Of a DNA stretch of 34,510 nucleotides, positions 10,665 to 20,428 are shown piece by piece; position 1 is the stretch's first letter, and each line of letters starts with the position of its first letter. Position numbers and translations under genes: made by a program. Source of the DNA: Paenibacillus arenosi (lineage in GTDB: Bacteria > Bacillota > Bacilli > Paenibacillales > Paenibacillaceae); NCBI RefSeq assembly GCF_014841135.1, contig NZ_JACYTN010000034.1:1-34510 (forward strand), given 5' to 3'. The notes beneath the pieces are model-generated. The model worked only from the letters and a program-made list of their open reading frames with translations, made no database searches and had not been told where the DNA came from.

Positions 10665-12017
10665 TCATAATGTAGGGTTTTTAATTTTATCCATCAAGTT
10701 CTGAATGACCTTATATAACTCCTGATCACTGTCTATTGCTTGTGAAATTTTTTCATGGGCATGGATAACCGTCGTATGATCACGTCCACCGAATGCCTCA
10801 CCAATCTTGGGCAAAGAATAGTCCGTCAATTCACGTGATAAATACATTGCAATTTGCCTTGGAAAAGCGACAGCTTTTGTCCGTTTACGAGCTTTGAAGT
10901 CTTCCAGACGTAGGCCATAGTATTCTCCAACTCGTTGCTGAATGTCTTGAATCGTAATCATCTTCGGGCGGCTCGAAGGAATAATGTCCTTGAGTGCTTC
11001 TGCCGTTAGATGCGTCGTAATATCTTGATTCATCATCGTAGAGTAAGCTACAACGCGAGTTAAAGCCCCTTCTAGCTCACGGATGTTCGTATTAATCTGA
11101 TTCGCGATATAAACCATTGCTTCGTTCGGAATATCAAGGTTCTCTGCTTTGGCTTTCTTCCGAAGAATGGCGATACGTGTTTCGAGATCAGGTGGTTGAA
11201 TATCCGTTATCAAGCCCCATTCAAAACGAGAACGCAAACGTTCTTCTAAAGTTTCGATCTCTTTTGGCGGACGGTCACTAGAGATAATAATCTGCTTATT
11301 TTCCGTATGCAGCGCATTGAAAGTATGGAAGAACTCTTCCTGCGTTGATTCTTTACCCGCCAAAAATTGAATGTCATCAATGAGCAAAATATCGATGTTG
11401 CGATATTTATTACGGAAACTTTCCCCGCGGTTATCACGGATCGCATTAATGAATTCATTCATAAACTTTTCCGACGTCGTATAGACAACTTTGGCATTCG
11501 CATTATGTTCCATAATGTAATGACCAATGGCATGCATCAAGTGCGTCTTGCCAAGTCCTACTCCTCCATATAAAAAGAGGGGATTGTAAGCTTTAGCAGG
11601 TGCTTCTGCTACCGCGAGCGAAGCTGCATGAGCAAAGCGGTTGTTTGAACCGATAACGAACGTATCGAACGTATATTTTGGGTTCAATTGACTGGCAACC
11701 GGCTCTTCATTTGATGAACGAACGACTGGAGCTGGTAGAGGAACAATCTCCGGTTCCGGTTCGGCTGCCTCTTCAATAATAAACTTCACGTCTACTTGCT
11801 TGCCGTTCATCTCATAAATGGTTGAGCTAACAAGATTCGTATAGCGACTTTCCAGCCACTCGACAGCAAATGTATTCGGTGCCGTTATAATGATAATTTT
11901 GTCGGTGTACTTTACCGCATTCGTAGCTTTGAACCAAGTGTCAAAGCTCGGCTTGCTTAATTTGGATTGAATAACGGCTAGTACTTCCTGCCAATGCTCA
12001 TTTACTTGGCGATCCAC
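10665..12017 (-). CDS. dnaA: Chromosomal replication initiator protein DnaA
   Basis: An AAA+ initiator that binds DnaA boxes and melts oriC. Counted from an alternative GTG at 12029: domain I (1-85) contains [11 protein letters not shown], domain II is a short Glu/Pro linker, Walker A is GGVGLGKT (155-162) and Walker B LLIDDI (215-220). Domain IV carries the signature [15 protein letters not shown]. The length, 450 residues, is normal. GTG at 12017 is preferred because AAGGAG (12034-12029) overlaps the other GTG and stands 11 bases before this one. The gene is flanked on both sides by oriC elements, so autoregulation by DnaA is likely. Confidence 0.97.
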   Translation of the reverse strand: MDRQVNEHWQEVLAVIQSKLSKPSFDTWFKATNAVKYTDKIIIITAPNTFAVEWLESRYTNLVSSTIYEMNGKQVDVKFIIEEAAEPEPEIVPLPAPVVRSSNEEPVASQLNPKYTFDTFVIGSNNRFAHAASLAVAEAPAKAYNPLFLYGGVGLGKTHLMHAIGHYIMEHNANAKVVYTTSEKFMNEFINAIRDNRGESFRNKYRNIDILLIDDIQFLAGKESTQEEFFHTFNALHTENKQIIISSDRPPKEIETLEERLRSRFEWGLITDIQPPDLETRIAILRKKAKAENLDIPNEAMVYIANQINTNIRELEGALTRVVAYSTMMNQDITTHLTAEALKDIIPSSRPKMITIQDIQQRVGEYYGLRLEDFKARKRTKAVAFPRQIAMYLSRELTDYSLPKIGEAFGGRDHTTVIHAHEKISQAIDSDQELYKVIQNLMDKIKNPTL

Positions 12018-12129
12018 AGATGGTTTCACTCCTTCAAACCTGTTACGTCGTCAGGGACGCTTGTGCCGGCTACGAAGCCATAAGGACAAGTTCCCCGACA
12101 ATTGGCGCAGACAGAGGGAAGGTTAAAAC

Positions 12130-12243
12130 ATGAAAAGCCCTCTATCGGATATCAAGCGCATTGTCGGGGTCTATGCTGATACGACATACATCGAGCATGT
12201 CGAAATTGATGAAATTGAGTTGTATCATTTATCCACAATATAA
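12130..12243 (+). CDS. Possible 37-residue small ORF inside oriC
   Basis: An ATG at 12130 opens a 37-codon frame ending TAA at 12243, with GGGAAGG 7 bases upstream. The peptide begins MKSPLSDIKRIV and is acidic in its second half (EHVEIDEIELYH). It lies opposite the dnaA 5' region on the plus strand, and its last codons include a perfect DnaA box. I recognise no family. It may be chance, but the ribosome binding site is good. Confidence 0.35.
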   Translation: MKSPLSDIKRIVGVYADTTYIEHVEIDEIELYHLSTI

Positions 12244-12624
12244 ACAGATAAAATAATAATAAAGTAAGGCTGAGGATAACTTGTTCACAACATTATCCAC
12301 AGATTGTGAATAAGTCTGTACCAAACGAAATTATTCACATCAGAAAAGCAATATAATCATAGCAGATGAGCCCTTATTTTTCAACGATAGGGCGTTTTTT
12401 ATCCACAAATTCAATAACTTGTGTATAAAAATTATGTACACCACAAGATATTGTTTACAACCTGTGATTTTTCGACATAATCCTTACGATTGCCGTCGAA
12501 ATTTATACACAGGTTATCGTGGAGAAATTGATTTAAACGAAAAGGTTTTGCACATGTGAATAACTATATAGAACCTATATCGGAGATCTAATTTGTACAT
12601 TAGACAATGTTGAGCTGTGGATAG
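12229..12624. other. oriC: oriC DnaA-box cluster (dnaA-rpmH gap)
   Basis: The 12030-12897 gap holds three perfect TTATCCACA boxes (12229, 12293 and 12399). One-mismatch boxes lie at 12271 (TGAGGATAA), 12305, 12331, 12420, 12503, 12555 and 12616, on both strands. An AT-rich run (12238-12266) lies among them. Two Spo0A-box sequences (TGTCGAA at 12198; TTCGACA at 12471) fall in the same region. This is the upstream half of a bipartite Bacillales origin. Past 12625 only the rpmH promoter region is seen. Confidence 0.9.
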
Positions 12625-12790
12625 TTTATGTAGATCGCAGAGAATATATATTTATTAAGGAATGAAATGAGGAAGGAAAAGATGCAGTGGTACCTCGTGA
12701 TGTAAGGAGGAGATGAAATACTAAAACCTCATTTAAAGTAAAGAAAAGATCGTCATTTTGGCCAAAGTGTACCGTTGTAAGGTGGATGGA

Positions 12791-12819
12791 TTGACTTTTA
12801 GACTTAATTCTGATTAAAT
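12791..12819 (+). promoter_or_regulatory. Candidate rpmH promoter
   Basis: TTGACT (12791-12796), a 17-base spacer and TTAAAT (12814-12819) lie about 80 bases before rpmH. The -35 is good and the -10 fair. Confidence 0.45.
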
Positions 12820-12897
12820 ATATAAAGGTATTTTCGTGAGACAAACAACAACATTCGTAATGAATAGATTGACTCTCAAGAGGAGGTGCAAGCAGAA

Positions 12898-13032
12898 ATG
12901 AGACCTACTTTCAAACCAAACGTAAGCAAACGCAAAAAGAATCACGGTTTCCGTGCACGCATGAGCACGAAAAACGGCCGTAAGGTTCTAGCTGCTCGTC
13001 GTCAAAAAGGCAGAGCTAAGTTGAGCGCATAA
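12898..13032 (+). CDS. rpmH: 50S ribosomal protein L34
   Basis: A 44-residue, highly basic ribosomal protein of the large subunit. The translation starts [18 protein letters not shown] and ends GRAKLSA, the L34 family pattern (RPTxxPxxxxRxxxHGFRxRM). AGGAGG stands 11 bases before the ATG. It is the first plus-strand core gene right of oriC and is followed by a strong hairpin, so it may be made in excess over rnpA. Confidence 0.97.
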   Translation: MRPTFKPNVSKRKKNHGFRARMSTKNGRKVLAARRQKGRAKLSA

Positions 13033-13047
13033 TAGCTGTTTATGCAA

Positions 13048-13071
13048 GACCACTGGTAGTGGTCTTTTTTT
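13048..13071 (+). terminator. Intrinsic terminator/attenuator after rpmH
   Basis: GACCACT-ggt-AGTGGTC is followed by seven T. It lies 15 bases after the rpmH stop codon and before rnpA, so it would lower rnpA expression relative to rpmH. Confidence 0.9.
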
Positions 13072-13249
13072 CTACCTAAATTCACGAACAATTGGCATAT
13101 GTTCAGAAGGCTACTTTTGAATAACTTCTTTTATATAGGGTTTATTCTGCGGGGCTCAGGTACATACTTGGAGCAAGATAGTTTCCGGATGGATGCTGTT
13201 TCCGTACGATATCATGAACCTGAATTCGATGAGCGAGAGGAATGCGAAC

Positions 13250-13588
13250 GTGCAAAAACAATATCGTTTGAAAGACCGCAGAGACTTTGCTCGTGTATAT
13301 CGCCATGGCCGATCAGCAGCGAATCGCCAGCTAGTTCTATATGTCTTTCATCGTCCTGAGGTGGAGCGGTTCCGCGTCGGGATATCTGCAAGCAAAAAAA
13401 TAGGAAATGCAGTTGTCCGCAATCGAATGAGACGTTTAATTAAGGAAATTATGCGTCTACAAGCAGGCAAAATTATCGATCATGTCGATCTCGTATTTAT
13501 CGTTCGCAATGGTGCGACTGAGATGGATTACGAGCAATTGCGGAAGAGCGTCCACCATGTGTGCAAACGTGCTTCTGTATATAGATAA
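13250..13588 (+). CDS. rnpA: Ribonuclease P protein component
   Basis: The basic protein cofactor of RNase P, which matures tRNA 5' ends with the catalytic RNA. The signature GISASKKIGNAVVRNRMRRL contains the RNR motif. The start is taken as GTG at 13250, giving MQKQYRLKDRRDFARVYRHG, which matches the family N-terminus. AGAGG stands about 10 bases upstream. The open frame extends further 5' to 13193, but that extension is not family-like. The length, 112 residues, is normal. Confidence 0.95.
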   Translation: MQKQYRLKDRRDFARVYRHGRSAANRQLVLYVFHRPEVERFRVGISASKKIGNAVVRNRMRRLIKEIMRLQAGKIIDHVDLVFIVRNGATEMDYEQLRKSVHHVCKRASVYR

Positions 13589-13685
13589 ATTGCAGTACAA
13601 TCAGATGATCAAGCGTTTCCATTGACTCGTAAAATATGATATATTTACAGTTGGAATCGGATGGTTTAGAGAGGAGTTAATGCTA

Positions 13686-14453
13686 TTGTCACTTAAGAAG
13701 TTGCTTAACAATCGCAAATGGCTTCTGGTGGCGGGTTCTATCATGCTGCTTGCAGTATTGACAGGATGTACGTCCATGGAAACAATGACAGAAGACCAAC
13801 TTCGCAGCGGGAACTTCTGGGAGCGTAATGTAGTCTTGTACTTTACATTGGCACTCAACACGTTTGCAGACTGGTTCAATGGCGAGTACGTATTAGCTAT
13901 ATTGCTATTGACGATTATCGTTCGAACAGCTATTTTGCCGCTGACGATCAAACAGATGCGTAGCTCTAAAGAAATGCAAAAGCTTCAACCGAAGCTACTA
14001 GAATTGAAGAAGAAATACAAAGACAATCCGCAGAAACAACAGGAAGAGACGGTAAAGCTGTTCCAACAGCATAACGTTAATCCGATGGCGGGTTGCTTAC
14101 CGATATTGATTCAGATGCCGGTGTTCATTGCGTTATACAACGCAATTTACTTGAACGAAGATATTCGACATCATACGTTCTTGTGGCTCCAGCTTGGTGA
14201 GCCAGATAAATGGGTATTGCCAATTCTGGCAGCCTTGACAACATTCATTCAATCCAAAATGATGATGTCACAACAGCCGGCTCAGCCAGCTATGCAATTT
14301 ATGACGTTAGTATTCCCAGTATTGATCTTCATCATGTCGATGCAGTTCCCGGCAGCATTGCCACTTTACTGGGTGTTCAGTAATATTTACACGATTGTTC
14401 AGAACTTTTTCCTTTATCGGAACAATGATAAGGAGGTTCAACCGGCGAAATGA
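13686..14453 (+). CDS. yidC: Membrane protein insertase YidC (SpoIIIJ/OxaA type)
   Basis: Inserts and folds inner-membrane proteins, alone or with Sec. The N-terminus is a lipoprotein signal ending LAVLTGC, so the mature protein is probably lipid-anchored, as in Bacillus SpoIIIJ. Membrane segments include YVLAILLLTIIVRTAILPL, with the conserved groove arginine, and NPMAGCLPILIQMPVFIALYN. A basic loop (KQMRSSKEMQKLQPKL) lies between them. TTG at 13686 is preferred because GAGGAG stands 9 bases upstream; an in-frame ATG at 13680 is only 3 bases from it. The gene overlaps jag by 4 bases. Confidence 0.93.
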   Translation: MSLKKLLNNRKWLLVAGSIMLLAVLTGCTSMETMTEDQLRSGNFWERNVVLYFTLALNTFADWFNGEYVLAILLLTIIVRTAILPLTIKQMRSSKEMQKLQPKLLELKKKYKDNPQKQQEETVKLFQQHNVNPMAGCLPILIQMPVFIALYNAIYLNEDIRHHTFLWLQLGEPDKWVLPILAALTTFIQSKMMMSQQPAQPAMQFMTLVFPVLIFIMSMQFPAALPLYWVFSNIYTIVQNFFLYRNNDKEVQPAK

Positions 14454-15235
14454 AAACGTTAATTGTATCAGGAAAGACAATCGAACATGCAATTCAGAAA
14501 GGTTTGGCGGAACTTGGCGTGACGCAGGACCGTGTACAGGTTCGTATTTTGGAACAGCCTTCAAAGGGGTTCTTTGGCCTTATTGGTACAAAACCAGCTA
14601 AGGTAGAACTTACTGTCGAGGAAGCTGCTCAAACAGAAGACAAGCCATTGGCAGCGAAGAGTCAATCAGAAGAGGGTAAAGCTTCTACCTCATCAGCTGT
14701 ACAAGCAGTACCGGAAGAAAAAGCGTTATCAGATTCCGCACAGTCAGAAGAGAAAACAGTTCGTGCTAGCGTGCAAGATCAAACAGCAGGTGTCGAAGAG
14801 GCAAAACAGTTCATTTTGGACGTTACTCAATCGATGGGGCTCGAAGTAGAGATTGCGATAGTGAAGCGTAAAGACACGGTTGTATTCGATATTTCCGGTT
14901 CCGACCTTGGCCTAATTATTGGTCGTCGCGGCCAGACATTAGATTCCCTTCAATATTTGGCGAATTTGGTGGCCAACCGCTATTCTGAGCAGCATGTGCG
15001 TCTTGTCCTTGATGCAGAACAATTCCGTGATCGCCGGAAACAAACCTTGGAATCGTTGGCTGAAAGGCTTGCGACCAAAACGGTTCGTACGCACAAGGAA
15101 ATGATACTTGAGCCGATGACGCCGCAGGAACGCAAGATTATACATGCTAAGCTCCAGGATCATCCGAAGGTAAAGACGTACAGCAAGGGTGAAGAGCCTA
15201 ATCGCCGTATCGTTATTGCTTTGAAATCACAATAA
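14450..15235 (+). CDS. jag: Jag/KhpB RNA-binding protein
   Basis: A 261-residue RNA-binding protein coupled to yidC by an ATGA overlap. The Jag N-terminal domain is MKTLIVSGKTIEHAIQKGLA to about residue 55. An acidic, low-complexity linker follows (about 60-115). A KH domain contains GLIIGRRGQTLDSLQYL, and a C-terminal R3H domain contains RKIIHAKLQDHPKV. Homologues act with KhpA in RNA binding and cell-wall or cell-division control. That role is from the family. Confidence 0.95.
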   Translation: MKTLIVSGKTIEHAIQKGLAELGVTQDRVQVRILEQPSKGFFGLIGTKPAKVELTVEEAAQTEDKPLAAKSQSEEGKASTSSAVQAVPEEKALSDSAQSEEKTVRASVQDQTAGVEEAKQFILDVTQSMGLEVEIAIVKRKDTVVFDISGSDLGLIIGRRGQTLDSLQYLANLVANRYSEQHVRLVLDAEQFRDRRKQTLESLAERLATKTVRTHKEMILEPMTPQERKIIHAKLQDHPKVKTYSKGEEPNRRIVIALKSQ

Positions 15236-15347
15236 CCTTATAAGAATGAACGTATAGTGATTGTTTATAACAAGCTTCTCATGATGAGAAAACGTTTGGA
15301 ACAAGCTCTTATAGATGTTATCGTTGCAGGATGAGGAACGAATGTGC

Positions 15348-15405
15348 GCAATGATTGTCCCTCTGCCCCTAAGTAGGCAGGTAAGGGACAGTCATTGCTT
15401 TTTTT
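15348..15405 (+). terminator. Intrinsic terminator of the rpmH-rnpA-yidC-jag run
   Basis: A long stem, GCAATGAtTGTCCCT pairing with AGGGACAgTCATTGC, is followed by seven T (15399-15405). It stands just before the mnmE ribosome binding site, so mnmE either has a promoter upstream of or within it, or depends on read-through. Confidence 0.9.
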
Positions 15406-15427
15406 CTAGAGGTGGAGGTAAAGATAT

Positions 15428-16804
15428 ATGATGACGGAAACAATTGCTGCTATTTCTACGCCGCTTGGTGAGGGCGGTATTGCGGTCATCCGTGTAAGCG
15501 GAGAGACGGCTGTGCAGGAAGTGGAACGCATCTTCCAATCAAAGACGAAGTTGACTGAGGCAGCGAGCCATACAGTTAACTATGGATATATTGTTGATCC
15601 GGATACAAATGAGCAAATTGAAGAAGTATTAGTTACCGTTATGCTCGCACCGCGTTCTTATACGATGGAGAATGTAGTTGAGATTAACGTCCATGGTGGA
15701 GTTGTGTCCATGCGTCGCGTCATGGAGCTGCTGCTGAAGCTAGATATTCGTGTAGCCGAGCCAGGTGAATTTACGAAGCGTGCCTTTTTAAATGGACGTA
15801 TCGATTTATCTCAAGCCGAGGCAGTTATGGACTTAATCCGCTCTAAATCAGACCGTGCCTTTGATGTTGCGATGAAGCAGGCTCAAGGCCAGCTGTCGAA
15901 GCGAATCAAAGATTTGCGTTATACGTTAGTGGAGACGCTTGCCCATATTGAAGTGAATATTGATTACCCAGAGCATGATGTAGATGAGCTTACAGGCAAT
16001 TTTATTCAAGATAAATGCGGCCAGGTTATGGCTGAAATCGATAAGCTGCTTAAGACTGCATCTGAGGGTAAAATATTAAGAGAAGGCATTATGACTGCAA
16101 TCGTAGGTCGTCCTAACGTAGGTAAGTCCTCGTTACTTAATGCGCTTGCTCAAGATAATAAGGCGATTGTTACAGATATTCCAGGTACGACGCGCGATGT
16201 TATTGAGGAAATGATTACGATTAATGGGATTCCATTGCGCTTGTTAGATACTGCCGGCATACGTGAAACCAATGATGTTGTAGAGCGTATCGGGGTAGAG
16301 CGTTCCCGTACAGCGCTACAGGATGCAGACCTAGTCTTGTTTGTTGTGAATTATAATGAACCTTTGCAAGCCGATGAACGTGAATGGCTGCAGCAAATTG
16401 AAGGTAGACAAGTTATCATCATTGTGAATAAAATGGACTTGCCTAATGAATTAGATGAACAGGAACTAGCTACCTTAGCAGGAAGATTCCCAATCGTAAA
16501 AATGTCTGCTATGCTGCAAGATGGTATTGATGCGTTAGAATCCGCTATTTCTGAGCTATTTTTCAGTGGAAAAGTGGAATCCAATGATGCAACCTATGTG
16601 AGTAATGTGCGTCATATTGGGTTGCTTCATAAGGCGCGTCGTTCCTTGCAAGATGCGGTTGAAGCATCTCAAGCAGGCATTCCGATCGATATTATGCAAA
16701 TTGATGTCCGTACAGGTTGGGAGCTGTTAGGTGAGATTGTTGGTGATTCGGTAGGCGAGTCCTTAATTGATCAAATCTTCTCACAATTCTGTTTAGGCAA
16801 ATAA
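15428..16804 (+). CDS. mnmE: tRNA modification GTPase MnmE
   Basis: With MnmG it forms the complex that adds the (carboxymethyl)aminomethyl group to the wobble uridine of certain tRNAs. The N-terminal folate-binding domain starts [20 protein letters not shown]. The G domain has G1 GRPNVGKS (227-234), G2 in GTTRD, G3 DTAG (274-277) and G4 NKMD. The C-terminal FCLGK carries the conserved cysteine. The length, 457-458 residues, is normal. GGAGGT lies 8 bases before the first ATG. Confidence 0.97.
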   Translation: MMTETIAAISTPLGEGGIAVIRVSGETAVQEVERIFQSKTKLTEAASHTVNYGYIVDPDTNEQIEEVLVTVMLAPRSYTMENVVEINVHGGVVSMRRVMELLLKLDIRVAEPGEFTKRAFLNGRIDLSQAEAVMDLIRSKSDRAFDVAMKQAQGQLSKRIKDLRYTLVETLAHIEVNIDYPEHDVDELTGNFIQDKCGQVMAEIDKLLKTASEGKILREGIMTAIVGRPNVGKSSLLNALAQDNKAIVTDIPGTTRDVIEEMITINGIPLRLLDTAGIRETNDVVERIGVERSRTALQDADLVLFVVNYNEPLQADEREWLQQIEGRQVIIIVNKMDLPNELDEQELATLAGRFPIVKMSAMLQDGIDALESAISELFFSGKVESNDATYVSNVRHIGLLHKARRSLQDAVEASQAGIPIDIMQIDVRTGWELLGEIVGDSVGESLIDQIFSQFCLGK

Positions 16805-16895
16805 GGTAAGTTGGTTAGGTCGTTTTGTTAAGCGGATAAAGCCGCTGTGTATAGGAAGAAGTTTATTTTAGTAAAATTGCTTTAAGGGAACTAGT

Positions 16896-16904
16896 TGTGG
16901 ATAA
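16896..16904 (-). promoter_or_regulatory. Isolated perfect DnaA box upstream of mnmG
   Basis: TGTGGATAA, a perfect 9-base DnaA box in reverse orientation, lies in the 170-base mnmE-mnmG gap, about 70 bases before mnmG. It is about 4.3 kb from the main cluster. It could regulate mnmG or titrate DnaA, or be chance. Confidence 0.55.
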
Positions 16905-16974
16905 AGGTGAAGTGTTCAGCTTCCCATTGAGACCGTTAGTTCATGAGCTTAGAGCGATGAAGGAGGGACATTAG

Positions 16975-18882
16975 ATGCCATTCGTTGCAGGTGAGTACGA
17001 TGTTATCGTAGTAGGAGCAGGGCATGCAGGTTGTGAAGCTGCATTGGCTTCCGCTCGTATGGGATGTAACACGCTTCTCTTGACGATTAACTTGGATATG
17101 GTCGCATTTATGCCGTGTAATCCATCAATTGGCGGACCTGCTAAAGGTCATGTCGTGCGTGAAATTGATGCACTTGGCGGAGAAATGGGCCGTAATATTG
17201 ATAAAACATACATTCAAATGCGTATGTTGAATACGGGTAAAGGACCTGCTGTTCACGCTTTGCGTGCACAAGCTGATAAATTCCTTTATCAGCATCAAAT
17301 GAAAGAAACGATTGAGAACACGCCCAACTTGACGCTTCGTCAAGGTATGGTCGAGGAGTTAATCGTTGAAGATGGCCGTTGTGTTGGGGTTGAAGCAAAA
17401 GGTGGGGCACAATACTTTGCGAAGGCAGTCGTTGTTACGACAGGTACGTATTTGCGCGGTAAAGTTATTGTCGGCGAACTTATTTATGAGAGCGGCCCGA
17501 ACAACCAGCAGCCTTCTTTGAAGCTGTCTGAAAGTCTGAAAAACCTTGGACTTGAACTTGTACGATTCAAGACAGGAACACCACCACGTGTTCATGGAGA
17601 TACGATTGATTTTAGTAAGACTGAGATTCAACCTGGTGATGATAAGCCAAAATTCTTCTCCTATGAAACGAAACATGCAGATAATGAACAGCTTCCATGT
17701 TGGTTAACATACACTTCAGCAGACACACATGAGATTATTAACAGTAACTTGGATCGTGCTCCTATGTTCTCTGGGGTTATTGAAGGTACAGGTCCACGTT
17801 ATTGTCCGTCGATTGAAGACAAAATCGTTCGTTTTGCTGATAAGCCAAAGCATCAAATTTTCTTAGAGCCAGAAGGAAAAAATACGCGTGAGTATTACGT
17901 ACAAGGTCTTTCCACGAGTATGCCGGAAGATGTACAGCTTCGTATTCTTCGTTCCATCCCTGGTCTAGAAAACGTAGAAATGATGCGTACAGGCTATGCG
18001 ATTGAATATGATGCTGTTGTGCCGACACAGTTGTGGCCATCTCTTGAAACGAAGAAGGTAGATAGCCTATTTACAGCGGGACAAATTAACGGTACTTCTG
18101 GCTATGAGGAAGCAGCCGGACAAGGTCTTATGGCTGGTATCAATGCAGCTCGTAAAGTGCAGGGCAAAGAGCCAGTTATTTTGACCCGTTCTCAAGGTTA
18201 TATTGGGGTTCTTATCGATGATCTCGTAACAAAGGGCACGAATGAACCTTATCGCTTGCTTACTTCTCGTGCGGAATATCGTTTGTTGCTTCGTCATGAC
18301 AATGCGGATCTCCGCCTAACACCAACGGGTCGTGAGATTGGATTGATTACAGATGAGCGCTTTGCTACATTTGAAGAGAAAGTCTCACTAATCGAGCAAG
18401 AAACAGCTCGTTTGAAGGAGACGCGTGTTCGTCCGGATGAGACGGTTCAAGCTATGCTGCAGGAAGCTAATTCTGCGCCATTGGTGAATGGTATTGATGC
18501 ATTGACATTGCTTCGTCGTCCTGAGCTTTCTTACGCTCATATCGAGAGTCTATATCCATCTCCATTGCCATTGGATGAGGACATGAAGGAACAGGTTGAG
18601 ATCCAAGTGAAGTATGCGGGCTATATTGATAAGCAGCTCATTCAAGTAGAACGCCTTCAGAAGATGGAGAAGAAGCGTATTCCGGAAGATATCGATTACA
18701 GCCTTATACATGGACTTGCGATGGAAGCGAAGCAAAAGCTGGATCGTATTCGTCCGCTATCTATCGGTCAAGCATCGCGTATTGCTGGGGTAACACCTGC
18801 TGATATTTCGATCTTGCTTGTTTATTTGGAGCATTATAACCGTGTAACGGCGAAAAAGCATGCGGAAACGGATGCTGGATAA
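16975..18882 (+). CDS. mnmG: tRNA uridine 5-carboxymethylaminomethyl modification enzyme MnmG (GidA)
   Basis: The FAD-dependent partner of MnmE in tRNA wobble-uridine modification. The N-terminal dinucleotide fold is [20 protein letters not shown] (GxGxxG). The family motifs [20 protein letters not shown] and [13 protein letters not shown] are visible, as is [17 protein letters not shown]. The length, 635 residues, is normal. GGAGGG lies about 8 bases before the ATG. Confidence 0.97.
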   Translation: MPFVAGEYDVIVVGAGHAGCEAALASARMGCNTLLLTINLDMVAFMPCNPSIGGPAKGHVVREIDALGGEMGRNIDKTYIQMRMLNTGKGPAVHALRAQADKFLYQHQMKETIENTPNLTLRQGMVEELIVEDGRCVGVEAKGGAQYFAKAVVVTTGTYLRGKVIVGELIYESGPNNQQPSLKLSESLKNLGLELVRFKTGTPPRVHGDTIDFSKTEIQPGDDKPKFFSYETKHADNEQLPCWLTYTSADTHEIINSNLDRAPMFSGVIEGTGPRYCPSIEDKIVRFADKPKHQIFLEPEGKNTREYYVQGLSTSMPEDVQLRILRSIPGLENVEMMRTGYAIEYDAVVPTQLWPSLETKKVDSLFTAGQINGTSGYEEAAGQGLMAGINAARKVQGKEPVILTRSQGYIGVLIDDLVTKGTNEPYRLLTSRAEYRLLLRHDNADLRLTPTGREIGLITDERFATFEEKVSLIEQETARLKETRVRPDETVQAMLQEANSAPLVNGIDALTLLRRPELSYAHIESLYPSPLPLDEDMKEQVEIQVKYAGYIDKQLIQVERLQKMEKKRIPEDIDYSLIHGLAMEAKQKLDRIRPLSIGQASRIAGVTPADISILLVYLEHYNRVTAKKHAETDAG

Positions 18883-18891
18883 ATGATGATG

Positions 18892-18928
18892 ACGGCTCAA
18901 TGTTCACGTTACGTGTTCGTTGAGCCGT
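18892..18928 (+). repeat. Stem-loop between mnmG and rsmG
   Basis: ACGGCTCAA (18892-18900) pairs perfectly with TTGAGCCGT (18920-18928). There is no T-run after it, so it is more likely an mRNA-processing or stabilising structure within the operon than a terminator. Confidence 0.5.
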
Positions 18929-18958
18929 TATGCAGTCTTGACGAGGGAGAACGGAACT

Positions 18959-19681
18959 ATGGATCAAATTCAACAACAGTTACTAGATTGGCTTGCTCCA
19001 CACGGGATATCTGTTACAGAGCGTCAATTTGAACAACTTGATCAGTACGTGGAAATATTGGCTGATTGGAATGAACGGATGAACTTGACGGGAATTACGG
19101 AGCGTGCGGCCGTATATGAGAAGCATTTTTATGACTCATTAACGTTGGCGTTCTATGTACCGATGAACAAGATCAATACGATGATTGACGTAGGCTCTGG
19201 AGCGGGATTCCCAGGTATTCCACTGAAAATTTTATTTCCTCATTTGAAGCTCACGATAATCGATTCTCTGAATAAACGTATCGGCTTCTTGAAGCACCTT
19301 GCTGCAGAGTTAGGGCTTGAAGATGTTAACTGTGTACATGCTCGTGCAGAAGAGGCAGCACGTAAACCTGAGCACCGTGATCAATATGATCTTGCTACAG
19401 CTCGTGCAGTTGCGCGTATGAACGTATTAAATGAGTTCTGTTTGCCATTTGTGCGCCCAGGTGGAACGTTTGCCGCCATGAAAGGTAATAATCCAGCAGA
19501 AGAGATTGCAGAGGCTTCACGCAGCCTCCAGTTGCTTCTGGCGAAGCGTACAGCTGATCATAAGCTTCTGCTTCCATTGGAGCAATCCGAACGTCATATT
19601 GTCCTTGTGGAAAAGACGGGTAAAACACCTAAGGCTTATCCGCGTAAGCCGGGTACGCCAATGAAAGAACCACTTGTTTAG
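18959..19681 (+). CDS. rsmG: 16S rRNA (guanine-N7) methyltransferase RsmG (GidB)
   Basis: A SAM-dependent enzyme that methylates one guanine of the 16S rRNA 530 loop. The N-terminal family block is EILADWNERMNLTGIT, the SAM-binding loop MIDVGSGAGFPGIPLKI, and DLATARAVARMNVL follows. ATG at 18959 is chosen because GAGGGAG lies upstream and MDQIQQQLLDWL fits the family; the frame extends back to 18920 without a better site. The protein has 240 residues. Confidence 0.96.
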   Translation: MDQIQQQLLDWLAPHGISVTERQFEQLDQYVEILADWNERMNLTGITERAAVYEKHFYDSLTLAFYVPMNKINTMIDVGSGAGFPGIPLKILFPHLKLTIIDSLNKRIGFLKHLAAELGLEDVNCVHARAEEAARKPEHRDQYDLATARAVARMNVLNEFCLPFVRPGGTFAAMKGNNPAEEIAEASRSLQLLLAKRTADHKLLLPLEQSERHIVLVEKTGKTPKAYPRKPGTPMKEPLV

Positions 19682-19770
19682 ATTGGAAATAGAAAAAATG
19701 TAAGCTATGCAGCATTATTTATTGGATATGCATGAGTAAATGATGTATCGTTACATGCACACAATAGGAG

Positions 19771-19804
19771 GCTATCTTTCTAGTTAGGAAAGATAGCTTT
19801 TTTT
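19771..19804 (+). terminator. Intrinsic terminator after rsmG
   Basis: GCTATCTTTC (19771-19780) pairs with GAAAGATAGC, followed by seven T. It ends the mnmE-mnmG-rsmG run. Confidence 0.9.
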
Positions 19805-20048
19805 GTTTCCTGATTAAGGTTACTCATCATTTAGAAGAAGTTCCTTAACTGTTTCGTGTTTTTATAATCCAAGGCTATGCCTACTGAATGGAGGTGTACA
19901 CTGAAGAATTTTAATAATGTGCCATAATAAAAATGGAAAATAATTGGTTTTATATCGTTCTATATGCTGAAATAACTGATCGATTATTTAAGTTCTAAAA
20001 TTGATAGGGAAACTTCACGTAGAGTTGCATTTATTCTATCTATTTTGC

Positions 20049-20077
20049 TTGAAAATATGATACGATACAGATATAGG
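20049..20077 (+). promoter_or_regulatory. Candidate noc promoter
   Basis: TTGAAA (20049-20054), a 17-base spacer and TATAGG (20072-20077). The parS site starts about 20 bases downstream, so ParB or Noc bound there could affect transcription. The rest of the 19682-20428 gap shows only the rsmG terminator, the parS and a short hairpin near 20310-20335. Confidence 0.35.
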
Positions 20078-20098
20078 AATTTGGTAATGAGGCGGTAA

Positions 20099-20114
20099 TG
20101 TTTCACGTGAAACA
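20099..20114. promoter_or_regulatory. parS: Perfect parS site upstream of noc
   Basis: TGTTTCACGTGAAACA is an exact 16-base palindrome identical to the Bacillales parS consensus, the loading site for Spo0J (ParB) CTP clamps. It lies in the noc upstream region, 1.5 kb before soj. Confidence 0.93.
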
Positions 20115-20428
20115 TTAAGCGCTTGGTAGTGTCTCCAATTACTTGGAACTTAAGTAGTTGATAGGAATAAGCAGGAATATAATTCAAGTAAGTAGAATAG
20201 GTAACAAAGGCAATAAAGAATAGTGCAGTGATGTATGAAAATAAGCTGTACTGTGATGTAGGACAATGGTTGAACATGTTGGATTTACTAGTCTTAGTAG
20301 GAAATATATAAATCTCCAACGTTTGTTGGGAGATAGGATAGCTATAGCTCTATCGTCGTTGCATTGATGCTAGTGAGAGCTTGGCGTTTGTCTGGCATTA
20401 CTATGAAGTTAGGTGGTAGAACATACAG

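Noticed and set aside
12675..12710. GTGGTACCTCG before rpmH as a T-box fragment
   Set aside because: Only a short match; there is no antiterminator or terminator pair and no tRNA-related gene downstream.
12626..12844. 72-residue minus-strand open frame between oriC and rpmH
   Set aside because: It lies over the rpmH promoter region, has no ribosome binding site and no recognisable family.
19984..20319. 111-residue minus-strand open frame in the rsmG-noc gap
   Set aside because: It spans the perfect parS site, has no ribosome binding site at its TTG start and an AT-driven composition with no family resemblance.
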